Part shown: positions 43,468 to 52,269 of the stretch, piece after piece
Numbering within the stretch: position 1 is the stretch's first letter
How the letters are laid out: each line of letters starts with the position of its first letter
Source of the DNA: Scytonema hofmannii PCC 7110
GTDB taxonomy: Bacteria > Cyanobacteriota > Cyanobacteriia > Cyanobacteriales > Nostocaceae
NCBI RefSeq assembly: GCF_000346485.2
Contig: NZ_KQ976354.1
Coordinates: 5,936,824-6,000,823 of the forward strand
Direction: 5' to 3'
Length of the DNA: 64,000 nucleotides
Notes under the pieces: generated by a model
What the model was told of the DNA's origin: nothing
The model's database searches: none
What the model saw: the letters and a program-made list of their open reading frames with translations, nothing else
Made by a program: the position numbers and the translations under genes

Positions 43468-45460
43468 AAGAATTTTTGTATGAAATCGAGAGACTCGATT
43501 TATGACAAAGAACGCTATGTAGAGTCTGCAATAATTCTTCAGCCAGGTAAGGCTTGGAAATAAATGCTTTCACTCCAGTAGTCCCTGCTAATTTATCACC
43601 AGATAAACCGCTTACAGCAACAATCACAGCATTTGAATTCAGTTTTTGTATTGTGCGAATAGTGACTGCACCATCCATCAATGGCATCATCATATCCACT
43701 AACACCAAGTTGATTTCATGTTTGTGTTGGGCATAAAGCGCGATCGCGTCAATCCCATTGCCAGCTGTTAACACTTTGTAATTGTAAGCTTCCAATGAGA
43801 TTTTGGTGGTCTCTAGAATATTGATTTCGTCATCTACAACGAGAATTAATTCTCCATTTCCTTTTGGTAATTCGAGATCTTCCACAAGCGGGGTTGCGGT
43901 TACTGCTACTGCAGGCAAGAATACCTTAAACTCAGTTCCTTCGCCGATCTTACTATCTACGGTGACAAAACCACTATGACTTTTAATGATACCCCTCACG
44001 GTTGAAAGACCCAGTCCTGTTCCTTTGCCAAACTCTTTTGTAGTAAAGAAAGGCTCGAATATTCTGTCTGCAATTTCTGATGACATCCCAATTCCTGTAT
44101 CAGTCACCGCGATCGCAACGTAAGGTCCAACACTTGCTTCCAAATGAATGCGAGCGTAATGTTCATCAATAAATTGGTTTTCGGCGGTAAAACTCAGAAT
44201 ACCTCCATCCGGCATAGCATCACGAGCGTTTACAATTAAGTTCATCAGAACTTGATGCAGGTGTGTTGCATCCCCAAAAACAGCCCAAAGGTCTGGTTTT
44301 ACGCTTGTATAAAATTCAATAGATTTGGGAAACGTTTCTCGAACGATCTGCTCAATTTCCAAGAACAAAGAGCCAATTTGCACAATTGTACGCTTGCCTT
44401 CAACTCCGCGTGCAAATTGCAGCACTTGTTTGACCAACGCTGCACCTCGTCTGGTGTTATTTTCGATAATTTTTAGGACTTGCAGGTTCCGCTCATCAAG
44501 ATGGGGCAGTTTCATCTGTAGCAGTTGTGCTGAAGCTAAGATGGGAGTAAATATATTATTCAGGTCGTGGGCAATACCACCTGCAAGCGTTCCAATGCTT
44601 TCCAGTCTTTGAGCGCGTAACAATTGGCTTTCTAGTTGTTTTTTCTCTGTGATGTCAGTGTTAACTATAAGAATCGACTTGGGTTGCCCATCTTTATCGC
44701 GTATCAGCGTCCAACGGCTAGCAACAATAAGGCGTTGACCTTTTTTATGAACCTGATTTAATTCACCTTGCCAAGTGCCACTTTCAGTTAGTTTTTTTTT
44801 AATTTCTTGAAGTTGAGGTAAAGTTTCTATTTGATACAAAAGCTCATTGGCATTTTTACCTATTACTTCTACTGCTGTCCACCCGTACAACTGTTCTGCA
44901 CCTTTGTTCCAATAATGAATTTCATTATTTAAGCCTCGAACCAGAATTGCATCTGTGGTGATATCCAACAAAGCAGCTTGTTCGTGAATTTTCTGTTCTG
45001 CTTGTTTGCGCTCAGAAATTTCTTCTTCCAAACGCAAATTTTGCTGCTGAAGTGTCTTCGTTAGATTCCGAAGTCTTAAATGGAGTTCGATCCGGGCTAA
45101 AACCTCTTCATGCATGAGCGGTTTAGTGATGTAATCCACCGCACCAAGGCTCAAACCTTTGACCTTATCTAGTGCTTCAGACAGTGCAGTCATAAAAATT
45201 ATAGGAATGTCTTTTGTTGATGAATTGGCTTTTAAACGACGGCAAGTTTCAAAGCCATCCATTCCTGGCATAAGGATGTCTAAGAGAATGAGATCGGGTG
45301 GAGCATACTCTGCTCTTTCGATAGCACTCTCACCATCTTCAGCAATCAAAACCGTAAATCCAGAGTTGGATAGTAAATCAAACAGTATTTCTAAATTAGT
45401 GGGTGTGTCATCGACAATTAAGATCGCACCCTTATCAGTTGAATCTTTGTCCTTTGTCAT
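43451..45460 (-). CDS. Hybrid histidine kinase (REC-PAS-HisKA-HATPase-REC)
   Basis: A 669-residue cytosolic kinase. The N-terminal receiver (about 12-130; ILIVDDTPTNLEILFDLLSN, LILLDILMPGMDG) leads by coiled coil (about 135-165) to a PAS domain ending DITEKKQ, then HisKA (SIGTLAGGIAHDLNNIFTPI), HATPase (MNLIVNARDAMPDGG, DTGIGMSSEIAD, GTGLGLSTVRGI) and a C-terminal receiver (LVVDDEINILETT, LVDMMMPLMDG). The catalytic residues appear intact. The overlap with an LD-carboxypeptidase gene hints at cell-wall-related sensing, which is speculative. Confidence 0.92.
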   Translation of the reverse strand: MTKDKDSTDKGAILIVDDTPTNLEILFDLLSNSGFTVLIAEDGESAIERAEYAPPDLILLDILMPGMDGFETCRRLKANSSTKDIPIIFMTALSEALDKVKGLSLGAVDYITKPLMHEEVLARIELHLRLRNLTKTLQQQNLRLEEEISERKQAEQKIHEQAALLDITTDAILVRGLNNEIHYWNKGAEQLYGWTAVEVIGKNANELLYQIETLPQLQEIKKKLTESGTWQGELNQVHKKGQRLIVASRWTLIRDKDGQPKSILIVNTDITEKKQLESQLLRAQRLESIGTLAGGIAHDLNNIFTPILASAQLLQMKLPHLDERNLQVLKIIENNTRRGAALVKQVLQFARGVEGKRTIVQIGSLFLEIEQIVRETFPKSIEFYTSVKPDLWAVFGDATHLHQVLMNLIVNARDAMPDGGILSFTAENQFIDEHYARIHLEASVGPYVAIAVTDTGIGMSSEIADRIFEPFFTTKEFGKGTGLGLSTVRGIIKSHSGFVTVDSKIGEGTEFKVFLPAVAVTATPLVEDLELPKGNGELILVVDDEINILETTKISLEAYNYKVLTAGNGIDAIALYAQHKHEINLVLVDMMMPLMDGAVTIRTIQKLNSNAVIVAVSGLSGDKLAGTTGVKAFISKPYLAEELLQTLHSVLCHKSSLSISYKNSYDRSP

Positions 45461-46322
45461 TTGTTATTTGTATTTGTTAAGAGTTTCTTTATCCCTAATG
45501 TCCAATGCGATTATTTCCTGTGACCTCCACTTTAAAAGTTATACTGTCTTTCCATCCTAAATTGTTCTTCTTAAATTTTTGGTATACGATCAATTTTTTA
45601 CATTTACTTCAAATACATAATAAATGATGTAACTAAAAGTAAAGTTACATTATTGACTGAGGCTACAAGATCCCTAACTTCTTAAAATCTTTTGGGTGCT
45701 TGCTTTTTTCGCCATCAAACCGACAGGGCTGTATAAAGCTTTGAGAAATCCACAGAACCTGCTTAATACATAATATGCGTAATTTGTCAATACCGTCTAC
45801 TCGACCGGCGCTCTAGGTAATGCAGGTATTTCTGAATTGGCGAGTGGAGGCAAATAATTATCATCCAGCACCATCCAAACTGGATGGGACGAGTTTGGAA
45901 TGATACCTTTTTGGACTTTCATCCTTACAAGAACCTCACTCTCTCTGATTACATTGTATTTTATATACTACAAAACGGCGAAATGCGAAAACAGCGTAGT
46001 CATAAAACTTAATATCAGCTACGCTGTTGTTGTTGTTATTATTTAAAATTTAATAAGAGATAAGGGTAGACTTTATCGAGCGGCTGGGGCTAACTGGGCA
46101 GTCGTCAATAATTGCACTAAACTGAGGTTCAAAGGTGTTTGAGCGATCGCTTTCGCATAAGATGCACTATAAAAAGGCCGTTTTTAAGTTTACAGTTACC
46201 GATTTTTTTCTTGATTATTTGTGTTTTAAACATACATTATTTGGTAGCGTTTTACAGAAAGTCGGCGCTCAAGCCCACTCCGTGACTGGGGTGGGATGAG
46301 CTTAACAGAAAATTGCTGTAAC
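45461..46322. other. 862-base stretch without a supported gene
   Basis: A/T-rich, with stops in all frames at short intervals. It probably carries the kinase promoter at the left. I see no RNA gene, clear transposase relic or strong palindrome. Confidence 0.6.
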
Positions 46323-47252
46323 TTATTGCTGATAGCCAAGCATAAGAGAAGTGATATTCTCCTTCAATTGATTGATTGCACCAATATTTGTAATCAGTTC
46401 CGCGACCGTGGAACTTCGTTGACCCGTCAGGGTCATCTGACCGTTGTAAACAAAGGTGTAAGCTGTTCTTTCGGGAAATGTGTTAATTTGCTTGATGTAC
46501 TTCGGCTGTGAATTGACTGTTGAGGTGTACTCAGGAGAAGCAAAGAAGTTAGCCATATCCAAGGGACTAGAGAAGGCAATTTCAAAAGCAGCCTGATATT
46601 GCTTCTCTAAAGGTTCAACATGAATAACCCCCGGTGCATCTGGTCTGGAATTGTCTACTTCTTCAAACAGATGCAGTCGGAACTTGAGAACTGAATCACT
46701 CTTGACAATAGCAGGAGCAAAGTTGTCTGTCATGTATTTGCGAAAAGCTACCACACTCACGCCATCTGTTTTTTTGACCATGACATGAAACTTTAAAATT
46801 CCTAACTCTCCGTTGGGGTCACCTGTGGAGATACCATCTATATAAGTTTGAGAATTGCCAGGACTGGTATTGTATCCAATTGCTTTGCTGAAGATGTTGT
46901 ATTCGTCATCCATCAGAATGGCTGCGGCATTGAACCAAGTCTGACGGTCAATAACTGTTGCAAAGGTTAATTCGGCAATGCCATCGAACTGGTCTGATTC
47001 TGGGCAGTTATAATCTATGCCATCTAGAGTGGGCCACATACCGCCTTCATTATGAGCTAGGTGGAATTGCCAGTATTGGTATTGACCTGGCAATCTAGCA
47101 CAGACTGGTCCATGTACATTGCGCCAGTAGTCATCAAACATCTGTAAGGTAATACCTTTTCTTTTCCACAGAAGAACGTAAAAGACTACTTTTCCATTAC
47201 GATCGCGAGATGCATAGTTGACTTTTGTTGTTTTCTGGCTGATGGTTTTCAT
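46323..47252 (-). CDS. EthD-domain protein, two dimeric alpha/beta-barrel units
   Basis: A 309-residue soluble protein. The first half (VVFYVLLWKRKGITLQMFDD, YWRNVHGPVCARLPG, YWQFHLAHNEGG) matches EthD. The second half (GILKFHVMVKKTDGVSVVAF, RKYMTDNFAPAIVKS, FRLHLFEEVD) repeats the pattern, so it is a tandem ferredoxin-like fold that usually forms dimeric barrels. EthD proteins assist or catalyse oxidations of small molecules; the substrate here is unknown. It lies last in the minus-strand block, 150 bases after ltrA. Confidence 0.8.
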   Translation of the reverse strand: MKTISQKTTKVNYASRDRNGKVVFYVLLWKRKGITLQMFDDYWRNVHGPVCARLPGQYQYWQFHLAHNEGGMWPTLDGIDYNCPESDQFDGIAELTFATVIDRQTWFNAAAILMDDEYNIFSKAIGYNTSPGNSQTYIDGISTGDPNGELGILKFHVMVKKTDGVSVVAFRKYMTDNFAPAIVKSDSVLKFRLHLFEEVDNSRPDAPGVIHVEPLEKQYQAAFEIAFSSPLDMANFFASPEYTSTVNSQPKYIKQINTFPERTAYTFVYNGQMTLTGQRSSTVAELITNIGAINQLKENITSLMLGYQQ

Positions 47253-47405
47253 GGCTAATAACTACAATGTTTCGATTTTGTATTTGTCAGCAACTTTGAG
47301 CATTTTTTTTGATTTGATCTACAGGCATTCAGGGATGTTGGCGTATTCTTCTACTGCCGTCAAGGTTGTAGCTAAAAATACCGCTATAACTTTAATTGAG
47401 TTTCA

Positions 47406-48572
47406 TCAAGCGACTGAGGGACGGCTTTGATACAAATCTTGAACGACTTGGACAGCAGAGACTATAGCTACAAGCCCGATTACCACAACGGGCAACAAAT
47501 TTGTGCCAGCTATGGCAAGTACAACAAGGACAACCGCAGAGCGAAGGCGAAACCTAGAACGGACTTTGCAGTAGCGTATAACCCCAGTACGATGCAGAAG
47601 AGCTAAAGCCAGCAAGCACAGGGCTACTGCGCCACAAAGAAGCACACGCTCTGGAGCAGGCAGCGCTACACTAGGCTCACTGGATACAATGTGTTCCACG
47701 CCAACTCCGGTAGCAGTAAGTCCAATAACCAGCGGTAAATGCCCGTAAAGCCAGATTTGATAAACCCCGATTCGACCAGTTGCACCGACAGACCGTAAAG
47801 CTGAGCTACCGATGTTCTCAAAATAGATCCACCACAAGCTAAAAGCGATGCTAAAGCCGAATACTGCGGCAATCGCGCTCTTACCATCCCATTTCTGATT
47901 GGAAAGACCATCGACCACCGCTACGATCGCCTCGCCCAGGACAATAATGGTAAACAGCCCGAAACGCTCCGGTAAGTGTTCGACGTGGTGGGTTAACCCT
48001 AGCTGCAAGCGTTTTGCACTGAGCGGCGTAGCGAAATCCACGATTAATCCCAACGCCCAAAAGCCGAAACGCAATGGAACAGGTATAAATACTGATATCA
48101 GCCAGAAGGCGGCTGCGATCGCAAAACCCTGTGCGTAACGAGTTGCCAGTGGACGCGCTAGGGGAATATGCCTTGCAGCACGCAGATATTCGATGACAAG
48201 CACGACCCTCCCAGCAGCATAGGAAAGGGCAAAGCCATTTGAACTTTCGCCCAAGCCGTGGTGTATGTTCACCGCTAAGGCGACGATCGCGATCATTTGC
48301 ACACCAATCAGCAACCGATGACCTATGTCATCGATATCAAATCGGTTGGAATAGAATGTAGTACCAATCCATGCCCACCAAATTGGCATAAACAGAAACA
48401 CAAAGCCGAAAAATCCTGATAGAGAGATATTTTCGCTAAGGTTGTGGGCGACTTGTGAAACCGCTACCACAAACACTAAATCATAGAAAAGTTCAAGCCA
48501 AGTAGCGTGACCGTTTTCTTCTTCGCTTTCTGCACCAATGCGTAGGCGAGGAGGTTGCAACCAGGTTTTCAC
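47406..48572 (-). CDS. Low temperature requirement protein A (LtrA) family membrane protein
   Basis: A 388-residue polytopic protein, about ten membrane helices. Signature ATWLELFYDLVFVVAVSQVA at the N-terminus, with WWAWIGTTFYSNRFDIDDIG and ERFGLFTIIVLGEAIVAVVD. The family was named from Listeria growth at low temperature; its molecular activity is unknown. Length is normal. It follows the UBP zinc-finger gene after 40 bases and may end the operon. Confidence 0.92.
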   Translation of the reverse strand: MKTWLQPPRLRIGAESEEENGHATWLELFYDLVFVVAVSQVAHNLSENISLSGFFGFVFLFMPIWWAWIGTTFYSNRFDIDDIGHRLLIGVQMIAIVALAVNIHHGLGESSNGFALSYAAGRVVLVIEYLRAARHIPLARPLATRYAQGFAIAAAFWLISVFIPVPLRFGFWALGLIVDFATPLSAKRLQLGLTHHVEHLPERFGLFTIIVLGEAIVAVVDGLSNQKWDGKSAIAAVFGFSIAFSLWWIYFENIGSSALRSVGATGRIGVYQIWLYGHLPLVIGLTATGVGVEHIVSSEPSVALPAPERVLLCGAVALCLLALALLHRTGVIRYCKVRSRFRLRSAVVLVVLAIAGTNLLPVVVIGLVAIVSAVQVVQDLYQSRPSVA

Positions 48573-48611
48573 TTGTAAAGCCTCGGATTTTTTTAGATAT
48601 AACTTAATAGC

Positions 48612-48872
48612 CTATGGTAAATACACAAAGGTTTTGTCGGTATAACACCAGCCCCAATTCTCACCAGGCTCGAAAGACTTTATGAGGGGATGACCGGTGC
48701 TGTGGAAGTGCTTGGTGGCATGCTTGTTCTTAGAAGAGTCGCAGCAACCAATGTGCCCGCAAATGAGGCACAACCGTAGATGTACCCAAGTGTCTTTACT
48801 TGCCAAGCATTCCTCACAACCATTCGCGCTGGGTATGACTGTTTGTAGCTGATTGAGATGTGTACACTCCAT
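48612..48872 (-). CDS. UBP-type zinc finger protein
   Basis: An 86-residue stand-alone ZnF-UBP domain: MECTHLNQL, NGCEECLASKDTWVHLRLCL, ICGHIGCCDSSKNKHATKHF and HSTGHPLIKSFEPGENWGWC with the expected Cys/His zinc ligands. In eukaryotes this fold binds the free C-terminus of ubiquitin. In bacteria the ligand is unknown. I chose the second ATG at 48872 because AAGGAG then lies 7 bases upstream; the first ATG (48878) is too close. It lies 12 bases downstream of the cyclic-nucleotide-domain kinase, so they are probably co-transcribed. Confidence 0.9.
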   Translation of the reverse strand: MECTHLNQLQTVIPSANGCEECLASKDTWVHLRLCLICGHIGCCDSSKNKHATKHFHSTGHPLIKSFEPGENWGWCYTDKTFVYLP

Positions 48873-48884
48873 TGTCATTCTCCT

Positions 48885-50321
48885 TTATGCGCTTGCTTCA
48901 GAAAGCGCTGCTTCACTTTTAGATCTGTTCATTTCTTGGAACGAGCGGATGGGTAGACCAATCTGAAAGCGTGTATCGCCCGGTTTTGAAAAGCAGCGAA
49001 TGTCTCCGCTATGCTGACCCACTACAATCCGATAAGCAATCTCCAGACCTAGCCCCGTCCCTGCACCGATACCCTTAGTTGTGAAAAACGGATCGAAGAT
49101 TCGGGATTGAATTTCAGGGGGAATGCCTGGTCCGTTATCCACAATCTCTACCATAATGCAATCTTTCTGACTAAAAGTACGCACCCAAATCGTACCCCCC
49201 TCGCCCAAGGCGTCGATGGCGTTGTCAATCAAATTCGTCCATACTTGATTCAGAGCACTTCCGTATGCTTCAATGGTTGGCAGGTTTTGCTCGTATTCAC
49301 GTATTACCTGGATACGGTGTTTTCTGAGCTTATAGCTCAAAATGGTGAGTGTGTTCTCGATCCCTTCATGAACAACTACCTCCTTTAGTGGAGACTGATC
49401 CATGTACGAATATGCCTTGACAGCATTGACAAGCTCGGAAATGCGAGTAACGCCCTGATCGAGAACATTCACCACACTTGCTACAGCTAGCGTTGCCTCT
49501 AGCCAAGTCAGTACACCGCTGAGTCCATTGGCACTCACCTGCTTGCCAATCACTTCTAACTGCTGAGTGTTAACTCCAGCCGCAACCAGGGTTGGAACAA
49601 GTTTCCACCCATCGGCAACACCATGTGTCTCCAGCCAGTCCGTTAGTTCATCTTCTAAATCCATCTGAACCGAAGGATCGAATTCGCCCGGTTGAGCGGT
49701 CTGCTCAATAGCTTTACGCTTGATCTCCAAGAGGTACTCTAGTTGGTCTGGGGTGAGGTGTTGCTTAATAGACTCAAGCGAGAGGTTGTGCAAGATATTC
49801 ACCGTATCATGCAACTGTCCGGTAGCCCGACGTGCCGCTGCTGTTGGATTACCCAGTTCATGGGCAAGACCAGCTGCTAACGTACCTAAGGAAATGAGCT
49901 TATCGTGTTGCTGAGACAACATCTGTAACTCTTGCATTCGGTTTGCCATAAAACCGAGAACAGCTTGTCTCACCGATGGGCAGAACATGAGCATCTGCCA
50001 AAACTCTTCCTCGTGTAAACAATACACATGACATTGACCTACTGCTTGCCCGCTTGCAAGATGAAGTGTGCCAGCCAGGAGAGGGACTTCACCAAAAAAC
50101 GTACCAGCCTCGTAAGTGGCTAAAACGACCTCTTGGTTACTAATCTCTCGTGTTAGCCGGATTGCTCCTTCAAATACCACGTAAAAGCATTTCGCGGGCT
50201 CTCCTTGCTTGAAGAGCAAATCTCCTGGATTCAGCCGGATGTGAGTACCGTTCATCAAACACATCAGTTGATTCTCGGTCAAGTTTTTGAACAGGGGTAT
50301 TTTATGCAACAACTCAAGCAT
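48885..50321 (-). CDS. Sensor histidine kinase with N-terminal cyclic-nucleotide-binding domain
   Basis: A 478-residue soluble kinase. Residues 1-120 are a cNMP-binding (CRP-like) sensor: KIPLFKNLTENQLMCLMNGT, GDLLFKQGEPAKCFYVVFEG, AGTFFGEVPLLAG. The H-box is SLGTLAAGLAHELGNPTAAA (His near 154). After a helical linker comes a HATPase: NQVWTNLIDNAIDALGEGG, VDNGPGIPPEIQSRIFDPFF, GAGTGLGLEIAYRIV. The likely partner is the receiver of the REC/reductase fusion encoded just upstream, on the basis of adjacency. It probably couples cAMP/cGMP or redox signals to that protein. Confidence 0.92.
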   Translation of the reverse strand: MLELLHKIPLFKNLTENQLMCLMNGTHIRLNPGDLLFKQGEPAKCFYVVFEGAIRLTREISNQEVVLATYEAGTFFGEVPLLAGTLHLASGQAVGQCHVYCLHEEEFWQMLMFCPSVRQAVLGFMANRMQELQMLSQQHDKLISLGTLAAGLAHELGNPTAAARRATGQLHDTVNILHNLSLESIKQHLTPDQLEYLLEIKRKAIEQTAQPGEFDPSVQMDLEDELTDWLETHGVADGWKLVPTLVAAGVNTQQLEVIGKQVSANGLSGVLTWLEATLAVASVVNVLDQGVTRISELVNAVKAYSYMDQSPLKEVVVHEGIENTLTILSYKLRKHRIQVIREYEQNLPTIEAYGSALNQVWTNLIDNAIDALGEGGTIWVRTFSQKDCIMVEIVDNGPGIPPEIQSRIFDPFFTTKGIGAGTGLGLEIAYRIVVGQHSGDIRCFSKPGDTRFQIGLPIRSFQEMNRSKSEAALSEASA

Positions 50322-50496
50322 GACTAGAACCTAAAGTGTTTTTATGATACTCAATGTATGACTAGAACTTATACCATTTCTCCATGAAGATGCATTTAAT
50401 AGCTTGCTTACGCAGGTTTTGTTTGTATAGCCTCAGTGCGTGAAAACTGAGAGGGATTAAAGTGCAAGGTCATAGAGAATTGGTATTAGAGCGTTT

Positions 50497-52155
50497 TTAC
50501 AAGGATGAGAGATATTGATGTATGAATTGAATGGCGATCGAACCCTCACCTACCGCTGAAGCAACTCGTTTCACTGACTGATAGCGCACGTCACCTACCG
50601 CAAAAATTCCTGGTAAATTAGTTTCGAGAAGATACGGAGACCGAGGCAGTGTCCATCCTCGGGGATACATTTCACCATGCAAAACGTCAGACCCGGTCAG
50701 GATGTATCCTTTTGAATCTCTTTCTACAATATCTTGCAACCAGTTGGTACGCGGCATTGCACCGATAAAGGTGAAAAGGGCGCAGGCGGGGACAGTTTCG
50801 ACCTCACTAGTGGTTGAGTTAGTAATGGTTATCGCCTCAAGCTTGTCTTTGCCGAACACTTCAGTAACTTCCGTTAATACCCTTACCACGATATTGTTTG
50901 TCTCTTCGATCTGATCGATCAAATACTTAGACATACTTTTCTTGAGTGAGTCCCCACGTACAAGAAGGGTAACTGAGCGAGCGTATTTAGAAAGGTGCAT
51001 AGCAGCCTGTCCAGCCGAATTGCCAGCCCCAATAATAAATACGTCTTCGCCTTTGTAGCCAATTGCTTCGGTCATTGCTGCTCCGTAGTAAATGCCAGCA
51101 CCTGTTAGCTTGTCGCTACCAAGTACGTTAAGCTTGCGATACGATACACCAGTTGCAATAATTAGCGTGTGACTGCTTAGTTCTGAGCCATCTGCTAGGG
51201 TCACGTATCGATATTGACCATCTACACGAAGACTAGTTACTTCCTGCGGTGTAAGAATTTCTACTCCGAACTTTTGAGCCTGTGCGACAGCACGCCTAGC
51301 TAAATCTCCCCCACTTAATCCAATTGGGAAACCAAGATAATTCTCAATCCGGGAACTGGTTCCCGCCTGTCCTCCTGGAGCCTCTTTTTCAACTATGATA
51401 GTGTCCAACCCTTCAGAAGCAGCATACACTGCGGCAGCTAGACCAGCCGGACCAGCACCCACAATGATCACATCGTAAAACGGCATGATGGCGCGCGTTT
51501 TCAGCCCAATTTTCTCAGCTATTTGGATGTTCGTTGGCTGTAGAAGATGTGAGCCATCGGGAAAAAGCAACAGCGGTAATATTAGTTCATCAGGGTTAGC
51601 GTCCATAGACAACTTGCGCCCCTCTTCTGACTCAATGTCTAGCCACTGATAAGGAATATGATGGCGGGCCAAAAAATCTTTAGCTTGGTGCGTTTTAGGT
51701 GACCATCGGTCGCCAATCACGCGAACCCCTTCAAACAATGGGAGAAACGTTTTCTTCCAAATCTCAAGTAAATCGTTAAGCACGGGGAACAAACCCTGTT
51801 CCGGGGGAGTCCACGGCTTCATCAAGTAATAATCAATCTTGGCCTTATTGATAGCACGGATAGCCTCATCGGTGTCTGCATACGCCGTAAGTAAGGCGCG
51901 TTTGGCGTCAGGGAAGAGTTCCATCGCCTGTTCAAGGAACTCCACACCAGTCATGTTCGGCATCCGTTGATCCACTAGAAACAGCGCTACTGGCTGGTTA
52001 CGCAGTTTCAATTTTTTCAGTGCCTCCAGGGCCGCTTTGCCAGAGTTTGCACGCAGCACCCGGAAGTTTTCGCCGTATTCACGGCGTAAATCGCGCTCGA
52101 TCGCCCGTAGAACTTCTGGATCGTCGTCTATTGTAATTAGAACAGGCTTAGCCAT
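50497..52155 (-). CDS. Response regulator fused to thioredoxin-reductase-like flavoprotein without CxxC
   Basis: A 552-residue fusion; ATG at 52155 is set by GAGG 9 bases upstream. The receiver (1-125) has phospho-acceptor D62 in FLVDQRMPNMTG and K113 in LMKPWTPPEQ. Residues about 145-225 form a thioredoxin/glutaredoxin-like fold with no active-site cysteines (VIGDRWSPKTHQAKDFLARH). FAD site GAGPAGLAAAVYAASEG (about 233-249) and NAD(P) site FIIGAGNSAGQAAMHL are intact. Where thioredoxin reductases have CATC, this has YYGAAM (356-361), so it cannot do the classic dithiol transfer. It is likely a phosphorylation-controlled NAD(P)H oxidase or flavin sensor, by inference. Confidence 0.92.
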   Translation of the reverse strand: MAKPVLITIDDDPEVLRAIERDLRREYGENFRVLRANSGKAALEALKKLKLRNQPVALFLVDQRMPNMTGVEFLEQAMELFPDAKRALLTAYADTDEAIRAINKAKIDYYLMKPWTPPEQGLFPVLNDLLEIWKKTFLPLFEGVRVIGDRWSPKTHQAKDFLARHHIPYQWLDIESEEGRKLSMDANPDELILPLLLFPDGSHLLQPTNIQIAEKIGLKTRAIMPFYDVIIVGAGPAGLAAAVYAASEGLDTIIVEKEAPGGQAGTSSRIENYLGFPIGLSGGDLARRAVAQAQKFGVEILTPQEVTSLRVDGQYRYVTLADGSELSSHTLIIATGVSYRKLNVLGSDKLTGAGIYYGAAMTEAIGYKGEDVFIIGAGNSAGQAAMHLSKYARSVTLLVRGDSLKKSMSKYLIDQIEETNNIVVRVLTEVTEVFGKDKLEAITITNSTTSEVETVPACALFTFIGAMPRTNWLQDIVERDSKGYILTGSDVLHGEMYPRGWTLPRSPYLLETNLPGIFAVGDVRYQSVKRVASAVGEGSIAIQFIHQYLSSL

Positions 52156-52269
52156 AATATCCTCATTCGCTAACGTAGCGAGCAAATCAATGCTCTTTCC
52201 GTGCCTTACCTACAGCTTGCTGCCAGTAGACGGAAATCCTAACCTTTTCGTGTAGGCTATTAACCTTAA

